64,000 bases of DNA, taken from the NCBI RefSeq assembly GCF_017744835.1, contig NZ_JAGIAM010000003.1, forward strand, positions 496,001 to 560,000. Reading direction: 5' to 3'. This document shows, one piece after another, positions 8,824 through 19,468 of this stretch. This DNA comes from Sphingomonas sp. GTDB taxonomy: Bacteria > Pseudomonadota > Alphaproteobacteria > Sphingomonadales > Sphingomonadaceae. How positions within the stretch are numbered: position 1 is the first letter of the stretch; every line of letters starts with the position of its first letter. The notes beneath the pieces were generated by a model that made no database searches, was not told the origin of the DNA, and saw nothing but the letters and a program-made list of their open reading frames with translations. The translations under genes were made by a program, and so were the position numbers.

Positions 8824-11139
8824 ATGAAGTTGCTTTCGGCTCGCCACGCCCTTCTGATGGGCGCGGCCCTCGGTGTCGTGCTCGCGGCGGGCGCCGCCCA
8901 GGCGCAGGATGCGCCGGCCGCCCCGGCTGCGCAGGAAGAGGGGCAGGGCGACATCATCGTCACTGCCCAGCGCCGCGAGGAGCGGCTGCGCGACGTTCCG
9001 GTGTCGGTCGGCGTGGTGCAGGGCGATCAGCTTCGCGACTTCCAGGCCGCCGGCGAGGACAGCCTCGCGCTTTCGGGCCGCGTCCCGGGCCTCTATGCGG
9101 AGACCACCACGGGCCGCATCTTCCCGCGCTATTACATCCGCGGCCTCGGCAACATCGACTTCTATCTCGGCGCCTCGCAGCCGGTGTCGATCATCCAGGA
9201 CGACGTCGTGCTCGAGCATGTCGTGCTCAAGTCCAACCCGGTCTATGACGTCGACCGGATCGAAGTGCTGCGCGGTCCGCAGGGCTCGCTGTTCGGCCGC
9301 AACACCACTGCCGGCATCGTCAAGTTCGACACGATCCGCCCGAGCGACACCTTCCAGGGCCGCATCTCGGCGTCGGTCGGCAGCTATGCGACCAGCAACA
9401 TCGACGCCGGCTTCGGCGGCCCGATCGCCGACGATCTCCTGTCCTTCCGCGTCTCGGGCCTCTACCAGCATCGCGACGACTGGGTCGACAACACCTATTT
9501 CGGCCAGTCCTATGACGGCACCCGCGGCGGCTTCGGCACCATGGGCGGCTTCGACGAGCGCGACCTTCGCCTCCAGCTGCGCCTGACGCCCAGCGACCGG
9601 CTCACGGTCGATTTCTCGGGCCATGGCCGCTGGTACAAGGGCACTTCGACGCTGTTCCACCGCGGCGCGCTCATCAAGGGCTCGAACGACGTCTCGGCCG
9701 AGCCGCGCGACCGCGTCGCCTATGACGAGGCGATGAACAACCCGCAGGCGTACGACACCTATGGCGCGTCGATGCGTGCGAGCTACGATTTCGGCGGCGC
9801 GGTGCTCACTTCCATCTCGGCGTGGGAGACGACCTCGGGCTACAGCCGCGGCGACACCGACGGCGGCGCGGCCACGCTCTTCTCGGGCCCGCTCTTCTAC
9901 GGCCAGTCGCAAGGCAATGTCCGCAATCTCGACCAGTTCAGCCAGGAGCTGCGCCTCGCCAGCCCGGGCACGGGCAAGTTCAACTGGCAGTTCGGCGGCT
10001 ATTATTTCGACTCGCGCGACATCACCGACTTCTACCAGCGCCGCTATTTCCTCAGCGCGCCGTTCAGCGGCACCGACGCCAACAGCAACAATCCCAACAA
10101 CTGGGTGCGGCTGCACAACGTCAACACCAGCTGGGCGGTGTTCGGCCAGGCGAGCTATGAGCTGCTGCCCCGCCTGACGCTGACCGCCGGCGCGCGCGTC
10201 ACCAACGACAGCAAGAACACGCGCCTGCTCAAGACCGCGGACAGCGGCACCGGCCAGGTGACCTACGCCGGCCGGCGCTATGTCGAGCTCGAGGACACCA
10301 GGGAGAGCTGGGACGTCAGCGCGCTCTACAAGCTCAGCGACGATGTCAGCCTCTATGCCCGCGTCGCCAGCGGTTTCCGCGGGCCGACCATCCAGGGTCG
10401 TTCGGCAGTGTTCAACTCCGACTTCACCACGGCGGATTCGGAGACGATCCTGTCGTGGGAGGCCGGCGTGAAGGGTGGCTTCCTCGATAATCGGGTGCGG
10501 TTCAACCTCGACGGCTTCTACTATACCGTCGACGACATCCAGCTGAACGCCAATGACGAGAACGGCAACGGCGTGCTGCTCAATGCCGACAAGGCTCAGG
10601 CGTACGGCGTCGAGGCCGAGCTGGACGTGCACCCGGTCACCAATTTCGCGCTGTCGCTCGGCGCGAGCTGGCTGCACACCGAGATCAAGGACGATGCCGC
10701 GCTCGCGCAGGTCTGCGCGCTGAACGGCGTGGTGGTCTGCACGGTCCAGAACCCGACGGTCACCATCCCGGGCCGCGGCGTCTTCGCGCACATCGACGGC
10801 AATCCGCTGCCCAACGCGCCCGAATACAACCTCAACGCCGCCGCGCGCTGGGACATTCCCTCGGGTCCGGACGGCAAGTGGTTCGTCTCGACCGACTGGA
10901 ACCTGCAGGGCTACACCAGCTTCGTTCTCTACAAGACCAAGGAGTTCACTTCGAACGGCAACTTCGAAGGCGGGCTCAAGCTGGGCTATGAGGGTGGCGA
11001 CGGCGCGTGGGAAATCGCCGCCTTCGCGCGCAACATCACGAACGAGAAGAACCTCAAGGGCGTGATCGAGAACTACATGGCTGCGGTGTTTAACGAGCCG
11101 CGGATCATCGGCGTCTCGTTCAGCGGCCGGCTGCGCTGA
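8824..11139 (+). CDS. TonB-dependent receptor
   Basis: Signal peptide [28 protein letters not shown]; plug [39 protein letters not shown]; terminal GVSFSGRLR. Confidence 0.95.
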   Translation: MKLLSARHALLMGAALGVVLAAGAAQAQDAPAAPAAQEEGQGDIIVTAQRREERLRDVPVSVGVVQGDQLRDFQAAGEDSLALSGRVPGLYAETTTGRIFPRYYIRGLGNIDFYLGASQPVSIIQDDVVLEHVVLKSNPVYDVDRIEVLRGPQGSLFGRNTTAGIVKFDTIRPSDTFQGRISASVGSYATSNIDAGFGGPIADDLLSFRVSGLYQHRDDWVDNTYFGQSYDGTRGGFGTMGGFDERDLRLQLRLTPSDRLTVDFSGHGRWYKGTSTLFHRGALIKGSNDVSAEPRDRVAYDEAMNNPQAYDTYGASMRASYDFGGAVLTSISAWETTSGYSRGDTDGGAATLFSGPLFYGQSQGNVRNLDQFSQELRLASPGTGKFNWQFGGYYFDSRDITDFYQRRYFLSAPFSGTDANSNNPNNWVRLHNVNTSWAVFGQASYELLPRLTLTAGARVTNDSKNTRLLKTADSGTGQVTYAGRRYVELEDTRESWDVSALYKLSDDVSLYARVASGFRGPTIQGRSAVFNSDFTTADSETILSWEAGVKGGFLDNRVRFNLDGFYYTVDDIQLNANDENGNGVLLNADKAQAYGVEAELDVHPVTNFALSLGASWLHTEIKDDAALAQVCALNGVVVCTVQNPTVTIPGRGVFAHIDGNPLPNAPEYNLNAAARWDIPSGPDGKWFVSTDWNLQGYTSFVLYKTKEFTSNGNFEGGLKLGYEGGDGAWEIAAFARNITNEKNLKGVIENYMAAVFNEPRIIGVSFSGRLR

Positions 11140-11242
11140 GCACGCGCCTGGCGGCCGCGTGCCGCCGGGCCGTCTTTTCGGGCGGGGGAAGCGCATACAA
11201 TCGCTTCCCTTCGTCGCGCGGCGTGCCTACATGCGCCCTCCC

Positions 11243-11725
11243 ATGCCTCGTCCGCGTCCTGCCACTTTCGACAAGAAGAAGATCGTCGCCGAGAACCGGC
11301 GCGCGCGCTTCGACTATTTCATCGAGGACACCTATGAAGCCGGCATCGCGCTGACCGGCACCGAGGTGAAGTCGCTGCGCTTCGGCGAGGGATCGATCGC
11401 CGAGGCCTATGCCGAAGTGACTGCCGAGGAAGTGTGGCTGGTCAACTCCAACATCCCCGAGTTCAGCCACGGCAACCGCTTCAACCACGAGCCCAAGCGG
11501 CCTCGTAAATTGCTGCTTCATGAGCGCGAGATAAACAAGCTTCACGGGGCGGTTGCCCGCGAAGGCATGACGCTCGTCCCGCTGTCGATCTATTTCAACG
11601 GACGGGGACGCGCGAAGGTCGAGCTGGCGCTGGCGAAGGGCAAGAAGACGCATGACAAGCGCGAGACCATCAAGGAACGCGACTGGAAGCGCGAGCAGCA
11701 GCGGCTCCTCCGCGACCGTGGCTGA
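11243..11725 (+). CDS. smpB: SsrA-binding protein SmpB
   Basis: [46 protein letters not shown]...[35 protein letters not shown]; alternative ATG at 11231. Confidence 0.97.
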   Translation: MPRPRPATFDKKKIVAENRRARFDYFIEDTYEAGIALTGTEVKSLRFGEGSIAEAYAEVTAEEVWLVNSNIPEFSHGNRFNHEPKRPRKLLLHEREINKLHGAVAREGMTLVPLSIYFNGRGRAKVELALAKGKKTHDKRETIKERDWKREQQRLLRDRG

Positions 11726-12290
11726 CCGCCGCGCCTCGGAGCGGCTGCTCGCCTGGGCGGACCGCAACAAGCCGACGCGCGAGAGCTTTGAATCGAACCG
11801 CTGGCTCAAGCCGATCTCGCATCGCATCCTGCATTCGTCGCTGTGGCGGATGACGCGCCGTTCGGTGCCGCGCGGCGTTGCGCTCGGCATGTTCACCGGC
11901 ATCCTGATCCCGATGGGTCAGATCCCGGCCTCGGCGGTGCTGGCGCTGCCGCTGCGCGCCAATGTGCCCGCCGCCGCGCTCACCACCTTCTTCACCAATC
12001 CCTTCACCACGCCCTTCCTGCTCCTGCTCTACTACAAGGTCGGGCTCTGGACGCTGCACTTCTCGGGCACTTCGCCCGCGGAAGCGAAGACGGCGGTGGC
12101 GGACGGAAGCTGGCTGCACTGGGCGGCCGCCGACGTGGGCTTGCCGACGCTCGCGGGAATGGCGATCTGCTCGGTCGCCGGGGCCGTTATCGGCTATGTC
12201 GTGACGGCGCTGGTCTGGCGGCTCTGGGTGCTGCGCAAGTGGCGCAAGCGCTCGAGCGAGCGTTCCGCGCGACAGATTGACGCGGCGTGA
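11718..12290 (+). CDS. DUF2062 domain-containing membrane protein
   Basis: [61 protein letters not shown] start overlaps smpB stop. Confidence 0.85.
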   Translation: MADRRASERLLAWADRNKPTRESFESNRWLKPISHRILHSSLWRMTRRSVPRGVALGMFTGILIPMGQIPASAVLALPLRANVPAAALTTFFTNPFTTPFLLLLYYKVGLWTLHFSGTSPAEAKTAVADGSWLHWAAADVGLPTLAGMAICSVAGAVIGYVVTALVWRLWVLRKWRKRSSERSARQIDAA

Positions 12291-12321
12291 TAGCAGCCTA
12301 ATACAGGCAATAATCTTACTC

Positions 12322-14418
12322 ATGAAGGGTCGTTTGATGCGTCTCCCGTTGCTCGCCACCACTTTCCTCGCTGCGCCTGCGTTGCTCGCCGGCTGCACCC
12401 GCGCGGACGCGCCTTCGCCGAACGTCGCAGAGCAGACTGCCCCGGTGGTCGCCACCGCAGCGGTCGCGCCGGCGGCGCCCAAGCCGACCTTCGGCACCTA
12501 TGGCTTCGACGATGCGGGCATGGACCGCTCGATCGCGCCGGGCGACGACTTCTACGGCTATGCGAACGGCACCTGGGCCAAGACCACGCCGATCCCGGCC
12601 GACAAGTCCAACTATGGCGCGTTCAACCTGCTCGACGACCTGTCCAAGCAGCGCACGCGCGAGATCCTCGACGCGGCGAAGGCGGATCCCAATTCGAAGA
12701 TCGGCGTCGCCTATTCGACCTATCTCGACCAGGCGGCGATCGACTCGAAGGGCCTGGCGCCGATCCAGCCCTGGCTGAACCAGATCAAGGCGGCGAAGAC
12801 CAAGGCGGCGCTGGCGCCGCTCTACGCGCAGGCCGATCGCAACGGCGTGCCGGTGCCCTTCGGCAGCTTCGTCGGCCAGGACGACAAGAACCCGGAAGCC
12901 TATGCGCTGAACCTGTTCCAGGGCGGTCTCGGCATGCCGGATCGCGACTATTATCTCTCGAATGACGCCAAGCTCGCCCAGACCCGCGCGGCCTATGAGA
13001 AGCACCTCGCCAATGTGCTGACGCTGGCCGGTGAGCCCGATGCGGCTGCGCGCGCCAAGGCGATCGTCGCGTTCGAGACCAAGATCGCGCAGGCGCACTG
13101 GACGCGAGTCGAGAGCCGCGACGCCAACAAGACCTACAACAAGCTGACCGTCGCCGAGCTGCGCAAGCTCGCGCCGGGCTTCGATTTCCCGGCCTATTTC
13201 AAGGGTATCGGCGCGCCGGTCGACAGCGTGATCGTCGCGCAGCCGAGCGCGGTGGCGGGAATCGCCAAGCTGATCCAGGCGACTCCGGTGCCGGTGCTGC
13301 AGGACCAGCTGCTGGTCCGCAGCCTCGACGGCTTCGCCGACGTGCTGCCGAGCGCGTTCGACAAGGAGCAGTTCGCCTTCTACGGCACCACGCTCTCGGG
13401 AACGCCGGAGCAGGAAGCGCGCTGGAAGCGTGCGGTGAACTTCACCACCGACGCGATCTCGGACGAAGTCAGCCAGGCCTATGTCGCGAAGTATTTCCCG
13501 CCCGAGACCAAGGCGGCGGCCGACAAGCTGGTGAAGAACGTGATCGAGGCGATGGGCCGCCGGATCGACCAGCTCGACTGGATGGCGCCCGAGACCAAGG
13601 CCAAGGCGCACGCCAAGCTCGCCGCCTTCACCCCCAAGATCGGCTATCCCGATCGCTGGCACGATTATTCAGGCCTGACGATCACCGCCGGCGACGCGCT
13701 GGGCAACAACATCCGCGCCAACAACTGGGCGCATGAGGACAATGTCTCGAAGCTCGGCCAGCCGATCCGGCGCTGGGAGTGGGGCATGACGCCGATGGAG
13801 ATCAACGCCTATGCCAATTTCGGCATGGTCGAGATCGTCTTCCCCGCGGCGATCCTCCAGCCCCCGTTCTTCGATCCCAATGCCGATCCGGCGGTCAACT
13901 ACGGCGGCATCGGCGCGGTGATCGGGCACGAGCTCAGCCACCACTTCGACGACCAGGGCGCCAAGTACAACGCCGAGGGCCGCCTGACCGACTGGTGGAC
14001 TCCGGCCGACGTCGCCGCCTTCAAGGCGCGCACCGACGCGCTGGTGGCGCAGTACGACAAGTACGAGCCGCTCCCCGGCAAGCACGTCCAGGGCGCGCTG
14101 ACGCTCGGCGAGAACGTCGCGGACCTCGCCGGCCTCACCGTCGCCTATGACGCCTACAAGGCCTCGCTCGGCGGCCAGCCGGCGCCGGTGATCGACGGCA
14201 CCTCGGGCGACCAGCGCTTCTATCTCGGCTGGGCGCAGGTCTGGCGGCGCAACTACCGCGAGGCCAACCTCCAGCAGCGCCTGCTCACCGACCCGCACTC
14301 GCCGTCCGAGCAGCGCGCCTGGGTCGTGCGCAACCTCGACCCCTGGTACTCGGCCTTCGCGCCGGAGCCGGGCGCCAAGCTCTACCTGACGCCCGAGCAG
14401 CGCGTCCGCATCTGGTGA
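12322..14418 (+). CDS. M13 family (neprilysin/PepO-like) zinc metallopeptidase, lipoprotein
   Basis: Lipobox LLAGC; VIGHELSHHFDDQG HExxH; ENVADLAGL; NAYANFGMVEIVFPAAILQPPFF. Confidence 0.95.
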   Translation: MKGRLMRLPLLATTFLAAPALLAGCTRADAPSPNVAEQTAPVVATAAVAPAAPKPTFGTYGFDDAGMDRSIAPGDDFYGYANGTWAKTTPIPADKSNYGAFNLLDDLSKQRTREILDAAKADPNSKIGVAYSTYLDQAAIDSKGLAPIQPWLNQIKAAKTKAALAPLYAQADRNGVPVPFGSFVGQDDKNPEAYALNLFQGGLGMPDRDYYLSNDAKLAQTRAAYEKHLANVLTLAGEPDAAARAKAIVAFETKIAQAHWTRVESRDANKTYNKLTVAELRKLAPGFDFPAYFKGIGAPVDSVIVAQPSAVAGIAKLIQATPVPVLQDQLLVRSLDGFADVLPSAFDKEQFAFYGTTLSGTPEQEARWKRAVNFTTDAISDEVSQAYVAKYFPPETKAAADKLVKNVIEAMGRRIDQLDWMAPETKAKAHAKLAAFTPKIGYPDRWHDYSGLTITAGDALGNNIRANNWAHEDNVSKLGQPIRRWEWGMTPMEINAYANFGMVEIVFPAAILQPPFFDPNADPAVNYGGIGAVIGHELSHHFDDQGAKYNAEGRLTDWWTPADVAAFKARTDALVAQYDKYEPLPGKHVQGALTLGENVADLAGLTVAYDAYKASLGGQPAPVIDGTSGDQRFYLGWAQVWRRNYREANLQQRLLTDPHSPSEQRAWVVRNLDPWYSAFAPEPGAKLYLTPEQRVRIW

Positions 14419-14425
14419 GCGAATC

Positions 14426-14449
14426 TCCCTCTCCCGCCCGGGAGAGGGA
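14426..14449 (+). terminator. Candidate hairpin downstream of M13 peptidase
   Basis: TCCCTCTCCC-GCCC-GGGAGAGGGA perfect inverted repeat; no clear T tract. Confidence 0.45.
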
Positions 14450-14494
14450 ATTGGCTGCTTGACCCTGCGCGCCGCACCGAACATCGGTAGCGTC

Positions 14495-16882
14495 ATGGCG
14501 AGCCTGCCCGCATCACCCTCCGCGTCGCGCGGCTTCCTGCCGTTCGCCGCCGCGATCCTCGCCGGGATCGCGGCGGGCGCGCTGGTGCTGGTCACGCTCA
14601 ACGACCGCGCCGTCGCGATCGGCTTCGCCGCGGCGGGCATCCTCGCCGCCGGCCTGCTCTTCGCTGCGCGCCGTCTCTTCCGCACCCAGGTCGTGGAGGA
14701 GGCGCCGGTCGACTGGCGCGTCGCGCACGCGCTCGCCGCGGCCTCCGACGACGCGCTCGCGGTCACCGACCGCGCCGGCCGCTTGGTCTGCGCCAACGCG
14801 CGTTTCGAGGCGCTGTTCGCCGGCTGGCCGACTCCGCCCAACCTCCCGGTGAGCGAGGACGCCGTCGCCGCGCTCGGCGCCGCCGCGCGCGCGGCCTGGC
14901 GCGACGGCGAGGCGCGGCTCGACGATGTCGAGGTGTTCGGCGCGCCGGTCTCCACCCGTATCGCCCGCGTCGGCGAGGAATCGCTCGTCTGGCGCTTCAT
15001 CGGCGTCCAGGCGCTCGACGTGACGGCGCAGGTCCAGGCGCTGATCGGCGGCCCGACCGGCGACCGGCTCGGCACCGCCGGGCTGATGACCGTGATGGTG
15101 ACACCTTCGGGCCGCGTCCGCGCCGCCAACCGCGTGTTCCGCGCCCGCGCAATGGGCAGCCCCGACGCGCCGGTAGAGGGCCGCGACTTCGCACGCTTCC
15201 TGATCACCGATTCGATGGGCCTCGTCCGCTTCGAGCGCGAAGGGCTCGACGGGACGCCGCTCCGCGTCCTCCAGATCCCCTTCCTCGACGGCGAGGAGGC
15301 GCCGATGCTCGTCGCGCTGCTCGACGAGGAGAACGCCGCCGCGGCCACGCCCGCGATCGGCGCGAGCGCCTCGGCGCACGTCCGATCGCTGATCGCGCTG
15401 CTCCCCTCGGCGATGGCGCTGGTCGACCGCGACGGCCGCTTCGTCCACATGAACGACGCCTTCGTCCGCGCCGCGCGGATCAACCCCGCCGCGCCGCCGC
15501 TCTATCCGATCGACCTGGTCGTGCGCGAGGACAAGGCCGCGCTCGCCGACGCCGTCCGTCGCTTCGCCAGCGGCGCGCCGCAATCGGCCGAGATGACCGT
15601 GCGCTTCACCGATATCCCCGACGAGCCGGTGGCGCTCTCGATCGCCGGTGCGCGGGGGCTCGGCGACGCCGCGGTGCTGCTCAGCCTCAAGGATTCGGGC
15701 GAGGAGGGCAAGCTCAAGCGCCAGATCGCCCAGGCGACCAAGATGCAGGCGGTCGGCCAGCTCGCTGGCGGCGTCGCGCACGATTTCAACAACATCCTCA
15801 CTGCGATCATTGGCCACTGCGACCTGATGGCGATGCGCCATTCGCCCGGCGACAGCGACTATGACGACATCCAGCAGATCCGCGCCAATTCCAACCGCGC
15901 CGCATCGCTGACGCGCCAGCTGCTCGCCTTCTCGCGCCAGCAGACGCTGCGCCCGCAGGTGCTCCAGCTCCCCGACGTCATCTCGGAAGTCTCCAACCTG
16001 CTCAAGCGGCTGCTCGGCGAGACCGTGCGGCTCGAGGTCAAGCACGGCCGCAATCTCGGCCCGGTGCGCGCCGATCCCGGCCAGCTCGAGCAGGTCGTGG
16101 TCAATCTCGCGGTCAACGCCCGCGACGCGATGCTTTCGAAGAACCCGCACGGCGGCGGCACGCTCACGATCGAGACCATGGCGGTCCCGGCCTCCGAAGT
16201 GCGCCGGATGGACGACGACGTCCTGCCCGTGGGCGACTATACCGCACTCCGCATTGCCGACACCGGCACCGGCATCCCGCCCGAGATCCTGCCCAAGATC
16301 TTCGAGCCCTTCTTCACCACCAAGGAAGTCGGAAAGGGTACCGGGCTCGGCCTCTCGACCGTCTACGGCATCATCAAGCAGTCGGGCGGGTTCATCTTCG
16401 CCGACAATGCGCGCGGCGGCGGCGCGGAGTTCACCATCTATCTGCCCGTCCACACCGCCCCAGAGGCCGCGGTCGCCAAGACGCCGATGACGCGCGAGAA
16501 GCAGGGGGACCTCTGGGGATCGGGCACGATCCTGCTCGTCGAGGACGAGGACATGGTCCGCGCCGTCGCTGAGCGCGCGCTCACTCGCCAGGGCTATACC
16601 GTGGTCACGGCCGAGAACGGCGAGGTCGCGCTCGAGACGCTCGCCGAGATGGACAAGCCCGACCTGCTCATCTCGGACGTGGTCATGCCCTCGATGGACG
16701 GGCCGACCATGGCCCGCCAGATCCGCGCGCGCTATCCGGACCTGCCGATCCTGTTCATGTCGGGCTATGCCGAGGAGCAGCTCCGCCGCTCGATCGACTT
16801 GGCGAACGTCGCTTTCCTGCCAAAACCCTTTTCGGTTCAACAGCTTGCCGAGGCGACTCGCGACGTTCTCGCCGCCAAATAA
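14495..16882 (+). CDS. cckA: Hybrid sensor histidine kinase, CckA-like (TMs, PAS, HisKA, HATPase, REC)
   Basis: [29 protein letters not shown]...[21 protein letters not shown]...[12 protein letters not shown]...[24 protein letters not shown]...[18 protein letters not shown]...[22 protein letters not shown]. Confidence 0.85.
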   Translation: MASLPASPSASRGFLPFAAAILAGIAAGALVLVTLNDRAVAIGFAAAGILAAGLLFAARRLFRTQVVEEAPVDWRVAHALAAASDDALAVTDRAGRLVCANARFEALFAGWPTPPNLPVSEDAVAALGAAARAAWRDGEARLDDVEVFGAPVSTRIARVGEESLVWRFIGVQALDVTAQVQALIGGPTGDRLGTAGLMTVMVTPSGRVRAANRVFRARAMGSPDAPVEGRDFARFLITDSMGLVRFEREGLDGTPLRVLQIPFLDGEEAPMLVALLDEENAAAATPAIGASASAHVRSLIALLPSAMALVDRDGRFVHMNDAFVRAARINPAAPPLYPIDLVVREDKAALADAVRRFASGAPQSAEMTVRFTDIPDEPVALSIAGARGLGDAAVLLSLKDSGEEGKLKRQIAQATKMQAVGQLAGGVAHDFNNILTAIIGHCDLMAMRHSPGDSDYDDIQQIRANSNRAASLTRQLLAFSRQQTLRPQVLQLPDVISEVSNLLKRLLGETVRLEVKHGRNLGPVRADPGQLEQVVVNLAVNARDAMLSKNPHGGGTLTIETMAVPASEVRRMDDDVLPVGDYTALRIADTGTGIPPEILPKIFEPFFTTKEVGKGTGLGLSTVYGIIKQSGGFIFADNARGGGAEFTIYLPVHTAPEAAVAKTPMTREKQGDLWGSGTILLVEDEDMVRAVAERALTRQGYTVVTAENGEVALETLAEMDKPDLLISDVVMPSMDGPTMARQIRARYPDLPILFMSGYAEEQLRRSIDLANVAFLPKPFSVQQLAEATRDVLAAK

Positions 16883-16921
16883 GCCCTTGGCGACCGCGAA
16901 TGTTTCTGCGAAGGGCAGGGC

Positions 16922-17275
16922 ATGGCAGCTCCGCATCGTATCCTGATCGTCGAGGACGAACCGCTGATCGCGATGATGCTGGAGGATTTCATCGACATGC
17001 TCGATCGCGAGGTGGCCGGCGTCGCCGACAATGTCGCGGGGGCGCTCGAGTGCATCGAGCAGCACGAAATCCACGCCGCGATCCTCGACGTCAACCTGCG
17101 TGGCGGCGAGCAGAGCTGGCCCGTCGCCGAGCGGCTGGCCGAGAAGAACATCCCCTTCGTCCTCGCCACCGGCGGGGCGGGGGACACGATCGCGGAAGCC
17201 TTCCGCGATCGCCCGGTGCTCTCCAAGCCGTTCACCATGGACGGCGTCGAAAAGGCGATCGACGCGCTTGGCTAG
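16922..17275 (+). CDS. Single-domain response regulator
   Basis: MAAPHRILIVEDEPLIAMMLEDFIDML...AILDVNLRGGE...PFVLATGGAGD...VLSKPF. Confidence 0.92.
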   Translation: MAAPHRILIVEDEPLIAMMLEDFIDMLDREVAGVADNVAGALECIEQHEIHAAILDVNLRGGEQSWPVAERLAEKNIPFVLATGGAGDTIAEAFRDRPVLSKPFTMDGVEKAIDALG

Positions 17276-17308
17276 GAGCCCGGGGCGGCTCCTGTTCTTC
17301 GGCGTTGG

Positions 17309-17791
17309 CTAGCTGACCTGCGGCAATCGGTGGCGGAAGCTCGCGCGGGCGGCGCGTGTGGGGCCCGCGCGCATGTGCCGCCTTGCCATCAACAGGTACA
17401 GGCCGCTCAGCGTCGCACCCGTCGCGGCGAAGACGCCCATTTGCATCCACCCTGCGCCGAGACCGCCCGGGCTTGCCAGCGGGGAAACCGCGATACCGGT
17501 GGCGGCGCCGGCGATCATGCAGATCCACCCCCCGGCCCGAGTGCCGCGACGCGTCACCGGCCAGAGCACCGAAAGCACGATCGCCGCGCTCGGCAAGGCA
17601 AACAGGAACACCGTGATCCAGAAGAGCGGCGCCAGCGCTGCGAGCCACGCCACGCTCGGCACGCGGCCGCTCGCTGCAAATCCAGTCGCGGCGGTCCAGA
17701 TCAACGCGAACAGCGTCGAGGTGAGCATGGCTGCGGCGAGCACGGCGATCGCATGCGGGCCGAAACGAAGGGGCACAGACCGGTCAATCAT
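17309..17791 (-). CDS. Four-TM hypothetical membrane protein
   Basis: 160 aa, hydrophobic segments AIAVLAAAMLTSTLFALIWTAATGF, WLAALAPLFWITVFLFALPSAAIVLSVLW, GWICMIAGAATGIAVSPLA, MQMGVFAATGATLSGLYLLMA. Confidence 0.7.
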   Translation of the reverse strand: MIDRSVPLRFGPHAIAVLAAAMLTSTLFALIWTAATGFAASGRVPSVAWLAALAPLFWITVFLFALPSAAIVLSVLWPVTRRGTRAGGWICMIAGAATGIAVSPLASPGGLGAGWMQMGVFAATGATLSGLYLLMARRHMRAGPTRAARASFRHRLPQVS

Positions 17792-17877
17792 GCGTCGAGG
17801 GTAAATCGGGCGGCTTAACAGTCGGTTTCGAACCCTGATCCTCTCTCCGTCAGCGAGAGGGTCAACCAGATGCGATG

Positions 17878-18594
17878 CTAATCCACCACCCGCACGACAT
17901 CGCCCAGCCGGATCAGCCCCGGCCGCGCGGGGCTGGCGTACACCCCATAGCCATTGCCGAAGCCCTGGGCGATCGTGCGCAGCACGCGCGGCTCCCTGGC
18001 GCCGGTGTCGGGGTCGATCGTCACGATCACGCAGCGCGCGATCGGATCGGCGCATTGCACGCGCGCCCCGTCTTCGTCGCCGCCGAAGTCCAGGCGCAGC
18101 CCCTGCAGTTCGCTTGCGGGCAAGTCGCTCTCGATCTCCACGTTGATCCGGAAGCGGCGCGTGTCGAGCCGGCTTCCGTGCGCGGTCTCGAGTGCGGCGT
18201 GGCCGGCGCTTGTCTGGATCGAGATCGGCATCGAATCATAGACGCCGCGCGCCACCTGGATCAGCGCCGTCGGCTCGCCTGCTGCCTGTTCGAGATTCGC
18301 CTTGAGGAGCGGATCGTGGAGCGGCACCAGCGCGCCGTCGGGCGTCTCGACCATCACCGTGCTGGTGCGCGGCTTTGCCGGATCGGCGAAGCGCGCGCGA
18401 TGGAGCACCATCGCCGGCACTTCGCGCGCCGTCATCCAGGGAAAGCGCGTCCCGTTGGCGCTGCGCACGAAGGCATATTGCCGGTCGCCCTCGATTCCCT
18501 GCCAATCGACTTCGGCCACGGACAGCGGTTCGCCCGCCATCGACTTCACCGGAAAACGATTGAGCGCCGCGATGCGGCCGACGATCTGCGACAT
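17878..18594 (-). CDS. MOSC domain-containing protein
   Basis: IAALNRFPVKSMAGEPLSVAEVDWQGIEGDRQYAFV...CADPIARCVIVTIDPDTGA...RLGDVVRVV. Confidence 0.92.
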   Translation of the reverse strand: MSQIVGRIAALNRFPVKSMAGEPLSVAEVDWQGIEGDRQYAFVRSANGTRFPWMTAREVPAMVLHRARFADPAKPRTSTVMVETPDGALVPLHDPLLKANLEQAAGEPTALIQVARGVYDSMPISIQTSAGHAALETAHGSRLDTRRFRINVEIESDLPASELQGLRLDFGGDEDGARVQCADPIARCVIVTIDPDTGAREPRVLRTIAQGFGNGYGVYASPARPGLIRLGDVVRVVD

Positions 18595-18642
18595 GGGGGC
18601 GGGTTAGCGGGGAGGGGCGGGGGCCGCAATCGCCTCCCCCAC

Positions 18643-18723
18643 TGTCATCCCCGCGAAGGCGGGGACCCAGAGCCCCAGGCGATGTCGACGAGACCCGGCT
18701 CCCGACCTCCGCGGGGATGACGG
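18643..18723. repeat. REP-like palindromic intergenic repeat, copy 1
   Basis: TGTCATCCCCGCGAAGGCGGGGACCCAG ... CCTCCGCGGGGATGACGG inverted ends; same family at 20361-20445. Confidence 0.85.
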
Positions 18724-18739
18724 TCAAGCGAGCGAAGCC

Positions 18740-19468
18740 CTAAATCTCCAGCAGCGCGTAGGGCCGGTCGAACCGCTCGGCGACCACGAACTGCGCGCAG
18801 TTGAACACCGGCACGCCGCGCCGCGTGCGCCCTTCGTAGCGGCCGCGATGGGCATGGCCGTGGACCACGACCTTCACATTGTCGAACCGGTCCACCGCGT
18901 CCGCCAGCCGCGAGGAGCCGAGGAAGGGGTGGATCTCGGGCGGCTCGCCCTCCACCGTCTCGGCGATCGGCGAATAATGGAGCACCGCGACGGTGCGATC
19001 GGTGCGCAGCGAGCGCAGCCCGTTCTCGAGCTTGCGCGCCTCGTTGATCGATTCCTCGACGAACGCCTTGATCGCCTGCTCGCCGAACGCACCCAGCTCA
19101 CCGCGGCCGAACCCGCCTACGAAGCCCTTCACCCCGGCGAAGCCCACCCCCTTCACCACCACGGCCTGCTCGTCGAGGATCGTCACGCCCGCCTGGTGGA
19201 GGATGTGCGCCACCTGCTCGGGCTGGCCGCATTCATAGTCGTGGTTGCCGAGCACGCCGACCATCGGGATGGTGCAGGCGCGCAGATCCTCGGCCAGATG
19301 CTCGGCCTCGCTGGTCTTGCCGAAATTGGTCAGGTCGCCGCACAGCGCCAGCACGTCCGCCTCTTCGGAGATCCGCGCGAACAGGTCGCGGTAGCGATGC
19401 TCGGATTGCTCGGTGACGTGCAGGTCGCCGATCGCCGCGAGCCGGAGCGGCTCAGAAGTGTCGCTCAT
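18740..19468 (-). CDS. Calcineurin-like metallophosphoesterase
   Basis: AIGDLHV...LALCGDLTNFGK...GVLGNHDYECG...LHYSPI...VVHGHAHRGRYEG. Confidence 0.92.
   Translation of the reverse strand: MSDTSEPLRLAAIGDLHVTEQSEHRYRDLFARISEEADVLALCGDLTNFGKTSEAEHLAEDLRACTIPMVGVLGNHDYECGQPEQVAHILHQAGVTILDEQAVVVKGVGFAGVKGFVGGFGRGELGAFGEQAIKAFVEESINEARKLENGLRSLRTDRTVAVLHYSPIAETVEGEPPEIHPFLGSSRLADAVDRFDNVKVVVHGHAHRGRYEGRTRRGVPVFNCAQFVVAERFDRPYALLEI

Noticed and set aside
14426-14449. Considered as a mobile repeat rather than a terminator
   Set aside because: A single perfect stem right after a stop codon is most simply a transcription-end hairpin; no second copy was noticed in the window
14513-17074. 853-aa minus-strand ORF across the cckA-like kinase
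   Set aside because: Antisense shadow ORF of a clear histidine kinase
17838-17862. CTCTCTCCGTCAGCGAGAGG imperfect hairpin
   Set aside because: Short stem and no T tract; could be a repeat remnant but too weak to call
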